Of a DNA stretch of 64,000 bases, positions 53,868-63,275 are shown piece by piece (the stretch's first letter is position 1; each line of letters starts with the position of its first letter). The position numbers were made by a program, and so were the translations under genes. The stretch is taken from positions 333,123-397,122 of the forward strand of contig CAUYUJ010018649.1 in assembly GCA_963575745.1 (NCBI GenBank), written 5' to 3'. The stretch is from Prorocentrum cordatum. Taxonomy: Eukaryota > Sar > Dinophyceae > Prorocentrales > Prorocentraceae. The notes beneath the pieces were generated by a model, which did not search any database, was not told the origin of the DNA, and saw nothing but the letters and a program-made list of their open reading frames with translations.

Positions 53868-53948
53868 AACCACAAAGAGATCTACGAGAGGATGCGGCGG
53901 TTCTCGGCTTCCGAGTGTTATGTTACAATCGTCCCGATAACTGCTCAT
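53868..53948 (-). repeat. Split direct repeat A2 (81 bp)
   Basis: It matches 60918-60998 with two or three differences (AACCACAAAGAGATCTACGA to GATAACTGCTCAT) and overlaps B1 by the four bases TCAT. Confidence 0.93.
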
Positions 53949-54256
53949 AACCCTTTCACTTTACCTTCCCACGCCAAGGGGTCTGTGGCTAGCGTCGCTA
54001 GCAACCACCAGCTGGAGAGGCATGCGCCAGGCCCCTCACCGCTCGAGACCTACCCCCGAGACCTCAGGAGACCTCCAGGCAGCCCCGAGGACACCCAAGG
54101 AGTCTCTTTGCAGGATACCCCAAGGTCGAGGCCCTAGGAGGACCCGAAAGACTCCCGTCCAGGAAGCACGACCCAGGGGACCCCGAGGGACGCCGAGGCC
54201 TGAGGAGGGCTAGATCGGAGCGGACAGGCGGCTAGCCTCTAGACAGCGTGGGGGTA
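53945..54256 (-). repeat. Split direct repeat B1 (312 bp)
   Basis: The internal copy of B, directly downstream of the recombinase gene (stop at 54317) in element orientation. Confidence 0.93.
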
Positions 54257-54316
54257 TTCCACGGACTCACAAAAATTGGCACGGAAGGACTCACGTGTCG
54301 TGTCTCAAGATCTCAC

Positions 54317-55438
54317 TCACAGCGTACCACACCTGCTCTGACTCTCTCTTGCAACAATTGACTGATAGAGACCACGCGCAAAGTGTTGGATTAGCATATG
54401 GTCATCTGGGGCAGGAGTGACCTGGACTATGTCTGCAACCGCCTGCTCGATGTAAATCTTTGCGGTCGTCGCTGAACCCCATCTGCCCCTCATTATCGTT
54501 GTCTCCATACTTTGATGCGACATGAAGTCGTACGTGGCACCACCACGACGGCATGAGTACCAGGAGAAGCGGAAATCCTCGAGGTGAAAGAATGCCAGCA
54601 ACTTCTTCAGGCAACTGCGAAGCTGCGCTGGCGACCGTGTGCTGATCGTGTCCGGAGGCGCTGCGTGTACATACCAGCGCTTGACTAGATCTACGGCGAT
54701 GGGGCAGTCGACAACGACCATCTCGGTAGTGGCTTTGCGGTGCCCTGTTTTGGTCTCAGGCAAGCGGACAATCACTCTGTCATTGATAATCGCAACTTGC
54801 TGCTTGGACAATGTGAACAGCTCCGTGGTGCGCAGCAGACCTGCGAAACCCAATGCTAGGAGGGTGCCGACATCCACAGCGTCGCACTCGATGGCGAGGG
54901 CGGCCATCCCCAGAATGAGCTCTGGCGTGAACGGCAAGGCGCGAACAGGCGGTTCGCATCGCCTCCAAGCTTTGAGCAGACTCCATGACAACCCCAAGCT
55001 CTGTTTGACTGAGGGGAAGAAGAAGCCTATCGCAGCGACCGCATAGTTGGCAAGGCTAACAGGCTGGCCTTCGCTCCAGAGCATCTCTATGTACTCGGCG
55101 ATGCCCTCGTCGGTGTCCAGCGGTCCTGAGGGCATGAGGCCTACGGCATCCCAAAAATCGAGGACGCGCTTGGCTGCTGCTCTGTAGCGGTGGAGCGTGG
55201 TGGAGGTGACTCGGAGCAGCTTCAACCGAGTACCACGCTTCGCTGAGTGTGCCTTCCTCGCCTTTTGAAGGAGTGATTGCGGACCTTCTGGGGCTGTCGG
55301 AATGGCTGCCCTGGCCCCCCCGCCTTCCACTGGCGTCTGGAGGGCGCGTCGGCGGGGTTGTCCTCGGTCGCGATGTACCCGGTGATGGGGTAGAGGCCTC
55401 CCGCCGCGCAGAGGGCGGCCCACTTGCGCAGGAGCCAT
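54317..55438 (-). CDS. Tyrosine recombinase of the Ngaro/DIRS-type element
   Basis: It would cut and rejoin DNA to integrate the circular element copy. The frame runs from ATG 55438 to 54317 (373 codons) and overlaps the end of pol by 217 nt; the first 65 residues are Arg/Pro-rich and may be antiphase, with the domain starting near TSTTLHRYRAAAKRVLDFW. The core-binding part is at about 80-180. The catalytic set: Arg in GFAGLLRTTELFTLS (about 208), a basic residue in PETKTGHRK, the box YSCRRGGATYDF (about 303-314), and Tyr in ATTAKIYIEQAV (about 335). In the box the position usually held by His reads Tyr, while the second Arg is kept. The length is normal for this group. Confidence 0.85.
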   Translation of the reverse strand: MAPAQVGRPLRGGRPLPHHRVHRDRGQPRRRALQTPVEGGGARAAIPTAPEGPQSLLQKARKAHSAKRGTRLKLLRVTSTTLHRYRAAAKRVLDFWDAVGLMPSGPLDTDEGIAEYIEMLWSEGQPVSLANYAVAAIGFFFPSVKQSLGLSWSLLKAWRRCEPPVRALPFTPELILGMAALAIECDAVDVGTLLALGFAGLLRTTELFTLSKQQVAIINDRVIVRLPETKTGHRKATTEMVVVDCPIAVDLVKRWYVHAAPPDTISTRSPAQLRSCLKKLLAFFHLEDFRFSWYSCRRGGATYDFMSHQSMETTIMRGRWGSATTAKIYIEQAVADIVQVTPAPDDHMLIQHFARGLYQSIVARESQSRCGTL

Positions 55439-58400
55439 TGCAGCCTGGTACTGGACGACCGCCCCTTCGTAGTGATCGCTGCCACTACCTGCGAGTCAAA
55501 CAGATGAACAAACCTGGCGCTGAGGTGCTTGGTGGAGCGAGTCCTCCACAGCAGGGCTGCCACTCCCGCCTGCAGCTCACGGGCGTTGATGTGGAGGTCG
55601 ATGCTGCCCTGCCACCTCAGCGAGACCACGACTCTCCAGTTCCAGTTGAAGGGGCTGATGCTCGCCCGCGGCCACGCCTTCGGTCGATTAGGCAGGCCCA
55701 CGTCTAGGCGAATGTCGCTACCACTGCGATCACTTAGTGCCAAGAACTCGCCTGTGAACTCTGAGGCCAGCTTCTTGTCGCACTCGGCTGCGCCCTTCGT
55801 GTAGGTGCCGACCTCGCCCCAGGCCAGCGGGCACGCCCCCCGCGCGAACAGAGCTTCAGCAGGTAGCTCGCGAGCAAGAAGTCCTCGAGCCAGAAACAGC
55901 TGCTGGAGGAGCCAGGAGACCGAATACACTGAATAAGAGTTGCCCAAGAGAAAGCTCCTCGTGTCAGCAACTCCTTGGGCCTCAGGGTCCTTGTGGGCAA
56001 CCCTTGTGTAATGCTTGTCGAATCCCAGCAGAGCCTCTCTCTCCTCGGGGTTAGGCGCGCGGAGGCTCCCATCCAAATCGTTCCGAAGCATGGAGGTCTC
56101 TTCATACCAGCCCAAGTGATGGCGATACCAGTCCTGCTCCCACCTCCTTTTGGCAGCGTCTGAAGCAGAGCGGAGGCCTGCAGGCATCGCAGGTCTACTT
56201 GAGGCAGGCCGCGGGCACACAAGCGTCGGAACTGGAGCAGCACCGCCTCCCCAGGTCCAGCCAGCAGCGACCCACTGGAAAGGGGCGACTGAACCGCTGA
56301 TTCGGCGCACGACCTGGGGTGACCCGCTGGGCTGGCGCGGCACCTCGACTGCGAATTCCCCGCGAGTCTGCGCGGGCCAGCTGCACCAGTAGTAACGCGG
56401 CCGACGAGCAGGAACAAATATAGAGGAGCATAGCTTGACTGGCGGGACCCCAAGCTCCTTCGTGATAGCATCTCTCACTTGCGGACTCATCGAGGCAACA
56501 TTCTCAACAAAGGTGGCTAGCTTCTCCTTGAAGTGCTTACGAAGGAGACCGTGGACCCTCGGGATCTCATAGAAGAGCTTCGAACTGGGGCCAGCCAGGC
56601 CCGCCCGCGACAAGTTGACTGCGCTGAGGTCCTGACAAGGACTGCCCGCTCCACAGACGCAGACGTCGCACAGGCCGTAGTAGGTGTCAGCTAGCTTAAC
56701 GACGTCCTTCTCGGAGATCGATCGGATGTCGCCCCAGTCGGCGGTTCCAGGCCATCGGAGTCGCACGACTCGTCTAGCAGGCTTGTCAACCTCGCTGCAC
56801 ACCATGCCGATGATGTCGACTGGCAGCCTGGACACTGCCACAGCCAGCGCGGCGATGCCGTCGAAGAGGCTCACGATGAGCACCCTGGGCCGTGGCCGGC
56901 CCCCTGGCAGCGACGGGGAGCTGCGTGCGGGCTGCAGGTCGCTGCGGCCTGGCCCCAGCACCGGCCTCGCTCCCTGGCGGGCGGCCCTGAGCTGCTGGAC
57001 TGCCAAGGGCGTGAGGCCAGTGGAAGCGCACACTCCACCTCCAGCCTCCGAGGCATCCGAGACGGTGGCGACTGGCGACAGCGCCGCCCTAAGGTCGGTG
57101 CACGCGATAGGCAGGTACCCGATGCACACAAGCAGCTCCTGGCTCATGCCCATGTTGATGCGTCCGCCTCTCGTCCTGGTGGAAAACTCCCAGACCGAGT
57201 TGAGACAGCTCAGTGGCGGCCGCCTGAACTCCAGGGCCCGAACGGCGCGGCCCAGCAACGTGAGCATAAGCAGCCACGGGCAGCACTCGCGGCCCAGGGC
57301 GTACAGAATGTAGCGGACCAGCTCGATCACCTTGTCGGCAGGGGCCCTGATCGTACCCGCGCAGCCGTCGATGGACGCTCCCATCCTCTCGAGCTGCAAC
57401 TGCCGTGCGTGGCTTTTCTCCTCCGCGTAGGCGACCTCTGCCTGGGTGTAGGCGCGCCGCATGGCGAGTTGCATCTCGCCTGGGGTGCCCACGACTCGAT
57501 ACGCCTCTGCCGCCTCCAGGACCTCGGGCGCATCAAAGTCATCGATGTAGACCTGCCACCACGCGTGAGGATGCTGCTTCGCCAGCGGCCAAGGCTGATC
57601 GCGCCTCCACTCCGCTCCTGCAGGCAAACCAGCTCCCAGACGCGGTGCTCGCAAGGCCAGGCGGCGGTGTAGGTGCTGGAAGAGGGTGACTGCGAGGACC
57701 CAGCCCATGGGGATGACGCGGAACGCCACGTAGACTAGGTGGTCCCCAGGCAACCCAGCAGCGCTCGCTGGCACGGGCACCGAGACGGCCATTCTGCCAT
57801 GCCAGGCTGGCGGCAACTTCCACACATAGAAGGCGCCCTTCGGGTCGTCGCTGCTCCACACCATGGCACATCCTGCTGGCAAGTGGAGGCTGGTCCATGA
57901 AGTGGAGGCCGCCAAAGTCGACGTGTCCTCAACGATGTTGCGGAGGTAGGCGTTGGAGGGTATCATGTTGAAGATGAGGCGCGTGCATCTCGACTGGCCC
58001 TCGAGTGGCTTGCCCTTCTTCTCGCGAGCGAACAGGCCGTTGAAGACCTTCTGGCCCCGCGGCGCAAAGATGTCCGCCTCGTCGACCACGCCCAAAATTC
58101 CGAGGCCAATCAAGTGCTCCGCGACCTCGTACCAGTCCTCGAGCCTCTCGCAATTGACTCGGGCGCGAGGAGGGTCCAGCGGCCACTCCGCAACAGGCAG
58201 CGTGGCAACTTCAGGGTTCATAAGCCACTCCAGGATGTGCTCGTCAACGAACTCCTCCGTCTGGAGCTGCGCGGCATGCTGTTTGTCGGGTAGGCCTGGT
58301 ATGAGCTCCGCCAGCTTGATGGGCAAGGCCTCGCCCTGCTCCTCACCAGTGTAGCCGACCCTGAGCTTGCTGATGTTCTGGGCCCAGTCGATGTCAGGCC

Positions 58401-59361
58401 GACGAGTCAGCGGGTCATCTAAGAAGCCGTCAACGTGGGAGATGATGGTCTTGTAGGCGGACCGCTGGGCAAGATGTAGCATTGGCGAGTGTCTCCACAG
58501 ACGAGGGTCACCTCGACCAACGTACTCGAAGTTGAGAGACAGCACCACTATATATGACCAAACTTCTCTGGCGACTAAGCGCCCCTCAATCCTGAACCTC
58601 TGACGCTTCCTTCTCGGTCCGTCCTGAGATGCGACCCATGCTCGTGCGAGCGTAAGGTCGGGGAGGGCCATCGGCAACAGGTCACGCGTCCTTACCTGCG
58701 GCCCTCCAGTCGTGGGAAGGTGTGGACGAAACTCACGGCAAAACTTTCCAAGGCGGCCTGGGTGCTGCCACTGCAAGGCGACGATGGCGACGCCCAAGTC
58801 CAGTAAGAGCGGCGTGGCGGGTACAGCTCGAGTCACAGCTGCCCTCCACGCGGTCAAGTCAGTGCAGACCTGTAAGTGCTCGGGCCAGCGAGGCTGCGCG
58901 TCAGTGTTCAGCGCTGCCTCGCGGCCTACTTCGCGGGTCGGTCCTGTCGCCCGCGAGCCTCCTGCATGAGCTTCCTGAGGCGCATGCCGTGGGCTCCACG
59001 CGTCTCGCCCTGCCTCTTCGGGTGGGCGTCCTTGATGGCCTTCCAGGAGACCTCCTTCGGCGTCGCCTCCTTCGAGACGTCCTCGCGCAGCTGCACTGTC
59101 CGCTGCGGCCCTGGGGCAGGGCGGCGGGCTGCTGCTGCTGCTGGCGCTGCTGGCAGGGGTAGATCCTTGACGAGGTCCGCAGGCGTCCGAGGCGCAGGCA
59201 GCCGGTGTGCCGCCTTGCCTTGGCTCCCGCCAGTCTGGCCTACAGGAGGGGAGTTGCTCCTCGGCGGCTCCCTCTCCCGGCCTGACCCCTAGCCCCGCTT
59301 GAGCTTGGACAGCAGCTCCTCGAGGCGCAGTTCGCCCAGCTCGACTGTGCGCACGATCTCC
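55222..59361 (-). CDS. Pol: reverse transcriptase, C5-cytosine methyltransferase, RNase H
   Basis: Open from 59361 to 55222 (1,380 codons with stop). There is no ATG in the first 500 nt, and the frame overlaps the end of gag by 73 nt in the -1 frame, so gag-pol frameshifting is likely. RT: RCTRLIFNMIPSNAYLRNIV, SSDDPKGAFYVW, VIPMGWVLAVTLFQ and the catalytic VYIDDFD (near 57550). Methyltransferase: motif I VLIVSLFDGIAAL (near 56880), motif IV GAGSPCQDLSAVN with catalytic Cys (near 56640), motif VI FVENVASM, motif VIII RRPRYYWCSW, motif X LLGNSYSVYSVSWLL (near 55930); this set is closest to DNMT3-type enzymes by eye. RNase H: LHINARELQAGVAAL, LFDSQVVAAI and a final TEDNPADAPSR. All key residues appear intact. 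The methyltransferase lies between RT and RNase H. Confidence 0.88.
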   Translation of the reverse strand, partial: GDRAHSRAGRTAPRGAAVQAQAGLGVRPGEGAAEEQLPSCRPDWREPRQGGTPAACASDACGPRQGSTPASSASSSSSPPPCPRAAADSAAARGRLEGGDAEGGLLEGHQGRPPEEAGRDAWSPRHAPQEAHAGGSRATGPTREVGREAALNTDAQPRWPEHLQVCTDLTAWRAAVTRAVPATPLLLDLGVAIVALQWQHPGRLGKFCREFRPHLPTTGGPQVRTRDLLPMALPDLTLARAWVASQDGPRRKRQRFRIEGRLVAREVWSYIVVLSLNFEYVGRGDPRLWRHSPMLHLAQRSAYKTIISHVDGFLDDPLTRRPDIDWAQNISKLRVGYTGEEQGEALPIKLAELIPGLPDKQHAAQLQTEEFVDEHILEWLMNPEVATLPVAEWPLDPPRARVNCERLEDWYEVAEHLIGLGILGVVDEADIFAPRGQKVFNGLFAREKKGKPLEGQSRCTRLIFNMIPSNAYLRNIVEDTSTLAASTSWTSLHLPAGCAMVWSSDDPKGAFYVWKLPPAWHGRMAVSVPVPASAAGLPGDHLVYVAFRVIPMGWVLAVTLFQHLHRRLALRAPRLGAGLPAGAEWRRDQPWPLAKQHPHAWWQVYIDDFDAPEVLEAAEAYRVVGTPGEMQLAMRRAYTQAEVAYAEEKSHARQLQLERMGASIDGCAGTIRAPADKVIELVRYILYALGRECCPWLLMLTLLGRAVRALEFRRPPLSCLNSVWEFSTRTRGGRINMGMSQELLVCIGYLPIACTDLRAALSPVATVSDASEAGGGVCASTGLTPLAVQQLRAARQGARPVLGPGRSDLQPARSSPSLPGGRPRPRVLIVSLFDGIAALAVAVSRLPVDIIGMVCSEVDKPARRVVRLRWPGTADWGDIRSISEKDVVKLADTYYGLCDVCVCGAGSPCQDLSAVNLSRAGLAGPSSKLFYEIPRVHGLLRKHFKEKLATFVENVASMSPQVRDAITKELGVPPVKLCSSIFVPARRPRYYWCSWPAQTRGEFAVEVPRQPSGSPQVVRRISGSVAPFQWVAAGWTWGGGAAPVPTLVCPRPASSRPAMPAGLRSASDAAKRRWEQDWYRHHLGWYEETSMLRNDLDGSLRAPNPEEREALLGFDKHYTRVAHKDPEAQGVADTRSFLLGNSYSVYSVSWLLQQLFLARGLLARELPAEALFARGACPLAWGEVGTYTKGAAECDKKLASEFTGEFLALSDRSGSDIRLDVGLPNRPKAWPRASISPFNWNWRVVVSLRWQGSIDLHINARELQAGVAALLWRTRSTKHLSARFVHLFDSQVVAAITTKGRSSSTRLQWLLRKWAALCAAGGLYPITGYIATEDNPADAPSRRQWKAGGPGQPFRQPQKVRNHSFKRRGRHTQRSVVLG

Positions 59362-60795
59362 TCATCCTCCGCCCTGAGCGCAAGCTGCTCGTTCGAGGGC
59401 GGGATGAGCTCCAGCCAGCGAGCACCTGACCAGCTCTTGTCCACAGCAAAGAGCTGAAGCGCCTTGAACCGTTGACTCAGCACGTCCAAGGCGTAGGCCG
59501 TCTTGCCCGAGAGGATGGCATCGGCGGCCTCGCAAACAGCCCTCATCTCGCGGTAGACCCCAATCCCGATCGACTTGATGGGGTTCTGAGGGATGAAGAC
59601 ATTCAAGAAGTACTTCAGGAAGATGGGTGGGAACTCCTCCCCCTCCTCCTCACCAACCTGCGTGGTGACGTACTCACTCATCTTGGCCAGCGCCTGCTCC
59701 GAGAAGCCCTGGGAACTTGGCGGCAATCTGGCGAAAATGACCTCGACGAGAGGCGAGACCTCGCGGGGCAGCCCCCTCACTGCTGCCGCTGGCGCCACTA
59801 AGAACTGACTGCAAAACGTCACCATTGCCGCTCCTGTTGGCCGCCGCTTCGAGCAACAACTGGAGAAGAGGCCCCTCGCCTCCTGCACCAGCGCCACCGC
59901 TCTCGGCGCTCGGAGCCGCCTCCGCTGGGACCTCGGGCGCGCGCCTCTTGCCGGCCCTGTCCTGCACGACCTCCGCCAGCGGCCGCTTTGCTCCGCCGCG
60001 CGCAGGGGCTGCTCCAGCCACCGCCTCGCGCAGCTTCTCCGTCGGCTGTTTCCCCCCAGGGGCTGGCTGCAGCGCCCCGCGAAGCCGATCGAGCCGAGCG
60101 CGAAGGTCGCCAGCCTCGCGCGCAGGGGGCGCCACGGCTGACAGGCGGGCGCCTGCCCCCGCCAGCGGCGAAGCCTGCAGGGCAGCGGGCTGGCGGCTGC
60201 CAACGCGCGCTGGCGCCGCCCTGGGGCGCGAGCCTGAGGCAGGGGCAGCCGTGTCCTGAACCACGCAACTGTCGAGCGGCATGCCGAACTCGTCCAGGGC
60301 GTCCTCCGTCGACTCGCGAGCCGCCGCCTCTCCAGTAGGCTCGGGCCCGAACTCCTCTGGCCACTTAGCCCAAGAGTCCACCGCCTTGCACTCCAGATAG
60401 AACTCCGACGCCTCTGCTGCGTCGACCTCCTCAAACTCCGAGACGTGGATCAGTGTCCCGCGCGAGGCGCTCGGCGAGGCTAGGCGCATCTCCTCCGTAC
60501 AGAAGTGATAGAGAGGTCGGCCTGCTCCTCCGCGCTCCACGGGATGCGCCATCCACCAGGCCCAGTAGCCGTCGCTGCAGCAGATCTGCTCGGCCCGTGC
60601 GAACTGGCCCTCCTCGTCGGGCGGGCAGGCGCCTACAACTTGGATGAGGTACTCACCCTGCGGCCGCGACTCTGAGTCGAACGCCGTGCAGCGATACAGA
60701 CGGCCCACCTGCACGGGGAGCCCGCGGGCGGCGGCCACGGGCTCCACAGCCGCGAGGTCGGCAGGCACCTCCTCCTCCCCATCAGCGTCCACCAT
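59289..60795 (-). CDS. Gag-like protein of the tyrosine-recombinase element, frame changes once
   Basis: It starts at ATG 60795 (MVDADGEEEVPADLAAVEPV). The N-terminal domain has CSDGYWAWWMAHPVE and PLYHFCTEEM and resembles dinoflagellate multicopy proteins; a Pro/Ala/Arg-rich linker follows. Near 59760 the meaningful frame moves +1, after which PREVSPLVEVIFARLPPSSQ, FPPIFLKYFLNVFIPQNPIK and SGARWLELIPPSNEQLALRA form a helical, capsid-like part ending KLKRG at 59289. The change could be a mutation in this copy or an error, and the two parts may once have been one ORF. No CCHC knuckle is seen. It should form the particle that packages element RNA. Confidence 0.6.
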
Positions 60796-60917
60796 GCCTG
60801 AGGGCGTGCAACCTGGACAAGGAAATGAACGGGTCACGCCAAAACCTCGAGGCAAGGTCCTGCTGAAGGAGGGGCGCCTGGACCTCACCCCCCCTCTCAA
60901 GAGGGAAGAAACATTTG

Positions 60918-60998
60918 AACCACAAAGAGATCTACGAAAGGATGCGGCGTTTCTCGGCTTCCGAGTGTTATGTTACAATCGTCCCGATAACTGCTCAT
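60918..60998 (-). repeat. Split direct repeat A1 (81 bp), 5' end of the element
   Basis: The outer copy of A, upstream of gag. It ends at TCAT (60995-60998), next to the flank GTGTCGACG. Confidence 0.93.
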
Positions 60999-60999
60999 G

Positions 61000-61395
61000 T
61001 GTCGACGTTCGACGTTTTCGTCTTCCCGATGTAGCAGGCACTAGTGCGAGGTGAATGCCCTGTCACCCCATTCTCGCTTGAAGGGGCCCCTGAATTATCG
61101 ACCGCCCCGTTCACTAATGGCCCGTTTGCAGGGGCTTGTAATCTTTTCGGGGATCTTCTGACCCGGGTCAATCCAGACCAGGGTCAGCAGGAAACCAAAA
61201 ACTGCAATGCGGGGAAAACAACTGCAACGTAGGTCTTCGCAAACCCGGGTCAGCCAACACGCGCGGCCGCCCCGCGGCCACGAGCGGCTCGCTAACCCGG
61301 GTCAGCCAGAGGGGGTCTTCGCAGGATCCTGCAGGATCTGGCGCCCTGGCTAACCCCCGTTTGCATTGACCCCCATCTCAAGGCTCCCGATCTTT
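61000..61395. repeat. Spacer with AACCCGGGTCAGCCA repeats
   Basis: Three or four copies of ACCCGGGTCAGCCA or a variant between 61160 and 61345. No gene. Confidence 0.6.
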
Positions 61396-61397
61396 GA

Positions 61398-61848
61398 GCG
61401 ACCCATATTTTCATATTTTCTGAGTTTCTGTCTTCCCCTCACTTCCCATATTTTCACATTTTTCGGGGGAATCGAGGATTAATTGTGTCTGTGTGTTTTT
61501 TCCTCTCCTGACTGTAATCTTTGAGCGACCCAATATCGCCAGAGCCACGTCTCTCGACGCCACGCAAGCCACAGCAGGCGGCAGAAGCTGCAGCGCCGCA
61601 ACTTCGCAGCCGCTGGAGCCGCGGTGGAAGGCCTAACAAAGCTCTCGCCGCCGGGAGAGCTGCTCCACACCCTCAAGGGAGGAAGGGGCCCTGGGACACA
61701 CAGATAAATACACACAAATCACAGGAGTCCCCATAGTTTCTCATATTGTCTGGGTTTTCGTCTTTCCCCCCCCCTTCCCATATTTTCCCGTATTTTCCTG
61801 GGGGTCGACGATTGATTGGGTCGGTGTTTGTTTCCCCTCCTGAAAGCA
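61398..61848. repeat. Dispersed repeat R2, copies 2 and 3
   Basis: 61398-61512 (partial) and 61680-61848 (full) match 41567-41735. The full copy has GGGGCCCTGGGACACACA, CCCATATTTTCCCG and TTTCCCCTCCTGAAA. Confidence 0.8.
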
Positions 61849-62136
61849 GGAGGGGGACGTGGGCCCTCCCTTTTCATTCCGGGGCGAATTCACATTCTGC
61901 CCCCCCATCCCCCTACAGCTATGCCCCGGACCTCTCCCGGGGTGCGCTCTGACCAGAACTTCGAGGCGAATCCATCGGTGGCGACGAGGGCCTCCGAGGA
62001 GGCCCAAAAGGGTAACAGCAAAGGAAAGGGTGGCGGTCTCCGCACCTCTCCCTCCTCCAAGATCCTCCCCCCTGAGCCTCTGCCCCCTCCCTTTCTCCCT
62101 CGCTGCCCCCAACTGAGCGCCCCATCCCCGATCGGG

Positions 62137-62325
62137 AGCGGCCAAGAGGGGGGTGTCCAAGAGGGGAGGGTGCAAATCATGACCGGCGGCATGTGCGCGG
62201 TCCAGCGGGTGGGCCAGGGACGTAACGAAATAAGAAGGGGCACCATGAAATCTGGGGAAATATTATGGCCCCGCACTGATATCCACCCTCCCCTAGTCAT
62301 CACCCCCCTCTTTTCCGCCCCCGAA
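62137..62325. repeat. Dispersed repeat R1, copy 2
   Basis: It matches 39427-39612: GAGCGGCCAAGAGGGGGGTG, GTGCAAATCATGACCGG, GGGCCAGGGACGTAA. Confidence 0.85.
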
Positions 62326-62489
62326 TCCCCGAACCTCCCAACTTCTGCCGTCGGGCACCTGCGGCCCTCCGCCCGCCTCCCAGCCTCCCGCACCGGCGGC
62401 GGCGGCGGGCCCGAGAGCACCGCGGGAGGAGTCCCGCCCGGGCCACGTTTGGAAGAGAACAAGGAAGCTGCATACATGTCTCTGAGCTC

Positions 62490-62640
62490 CGCGGAGGAGG
62501 AGGAGGAGGAGGAGGGGGAGGGAAGAGTGGAGGCGGAGAAAGAGGGAGAGGAGGAGGAGGAGGAGGAGGAGGAGGAGGAGGAGGAGGGGGAGGAGGAGGC
62601 GGAGAAGGAAAACTGGAGGAGCAAGCAGAGGAGGGTCCCC
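62490..62640. repeat. GGA triplet repeat
   Basis: A GGAGGAGGA purine tract with AGAGGG interruptions. Confidence 0.9.
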
Positions 62641-62692
62641 TCCCCTTCTTGCTAGAGTTCGATGAAACTGCATAGGCATCATCATTTCTGTA

Positions 62693-62915
62693 AGCTCCGC
62701 GCCGATTTCTTGGATCGGAGCTGGGCCCCCCTTCCCTAGCACGCGGGGCGCGCAGGGGGCGGCGCCGGAGACGCCGACAGAAGGGTCCAGAACAGATCCC
62801 AGAGATCCACGTGGAGCTCCGAACATCTGGCTTAATGCAGTTGTTGCTTCTTTCGACTGACGCTGCCCCTGAACCTCCTCCCTGATCCGAATGTGAGGCC
62901 AAGACTCTTCAAACA
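62693..62915. repeat. Dispersed repeat R3, long copy 2
   Basis: It aligns with 52408-52625, starting GCTCCGCGCCGATTTCTTGG and ending AATGTGAGGCCAAGACT. Confidence 0.85.
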
Positions 62916-62984
62916 AACTAGGGTTTTTGGTTCTTCGAATTCTAGCAGGGGGGGTGCGGGGGCACTTCTCCCCCTGCTCCCCCT

Positions 62985-63275
62985 CCATTCTTCCCTCCAC
63001 CTCCTCCTCCTCCTCCTCCTTCTCTGACCTTCCCTCCTCCTCCTCCTCCTCCTCCTCCTCCCTCCTCTGCCTCCTCCTCCTCATCATCATCCTCATCCTG
63101 CACGCTTCTATCGTCGTCCTCCTCCTCCTCCTTCTCCTCCTCCTCCTTCTCCTTATCCTTCTTGTTCTTCTCCTCCTCCTCCTCATCATCCTCCTCCTTC
63201 TCCTCCTCCTTTTCGCGTCTGATGAAGATGACATGCAGAACAAAACATCCTCCTCCTCATCCTCCTCATCTTCCG
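62985..63275. repeat. CTC/CTT triplet repeats
   Basis: A pyrimidine tract of CTCCTCCTC and TTCTCCTCC. ORFs are artefacts. Confidence 0.9.

Larger units (their letters stand above)
53499..60998 (-). mobile_element. Ngaro/DIRS-type tyrosine-recombinase retrotransposon with a C5-methyltransferase
   Basis: A 7.5 kb element read on the minus strand: A1 repeat, gag, RT-methyltransferase-RNase H, tyrosine recombinase, B1, A2, B2. The split direct repeats (A1 60918-60998, B1 53945-54256, A2 53868-53948, B2 53499-53810) have the A1-ORFs-B1-A2-B2 order typical of Ngaro/VIPER elements. TCAT occurs at the outer end of A1, at the B1/A2 junction and at the outer end of B2, as expected for recombination of a circular intermediate. 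There is no aspartic protease or DDE integrase. Retrotransposons carrying cytosine methyltransferases were reported from dinoflagellates and charophytes (de Mendoza and colleagues, 2018). The copy has one or two possible frame lesions but no internal stops in pol. Confidence 0.9.
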
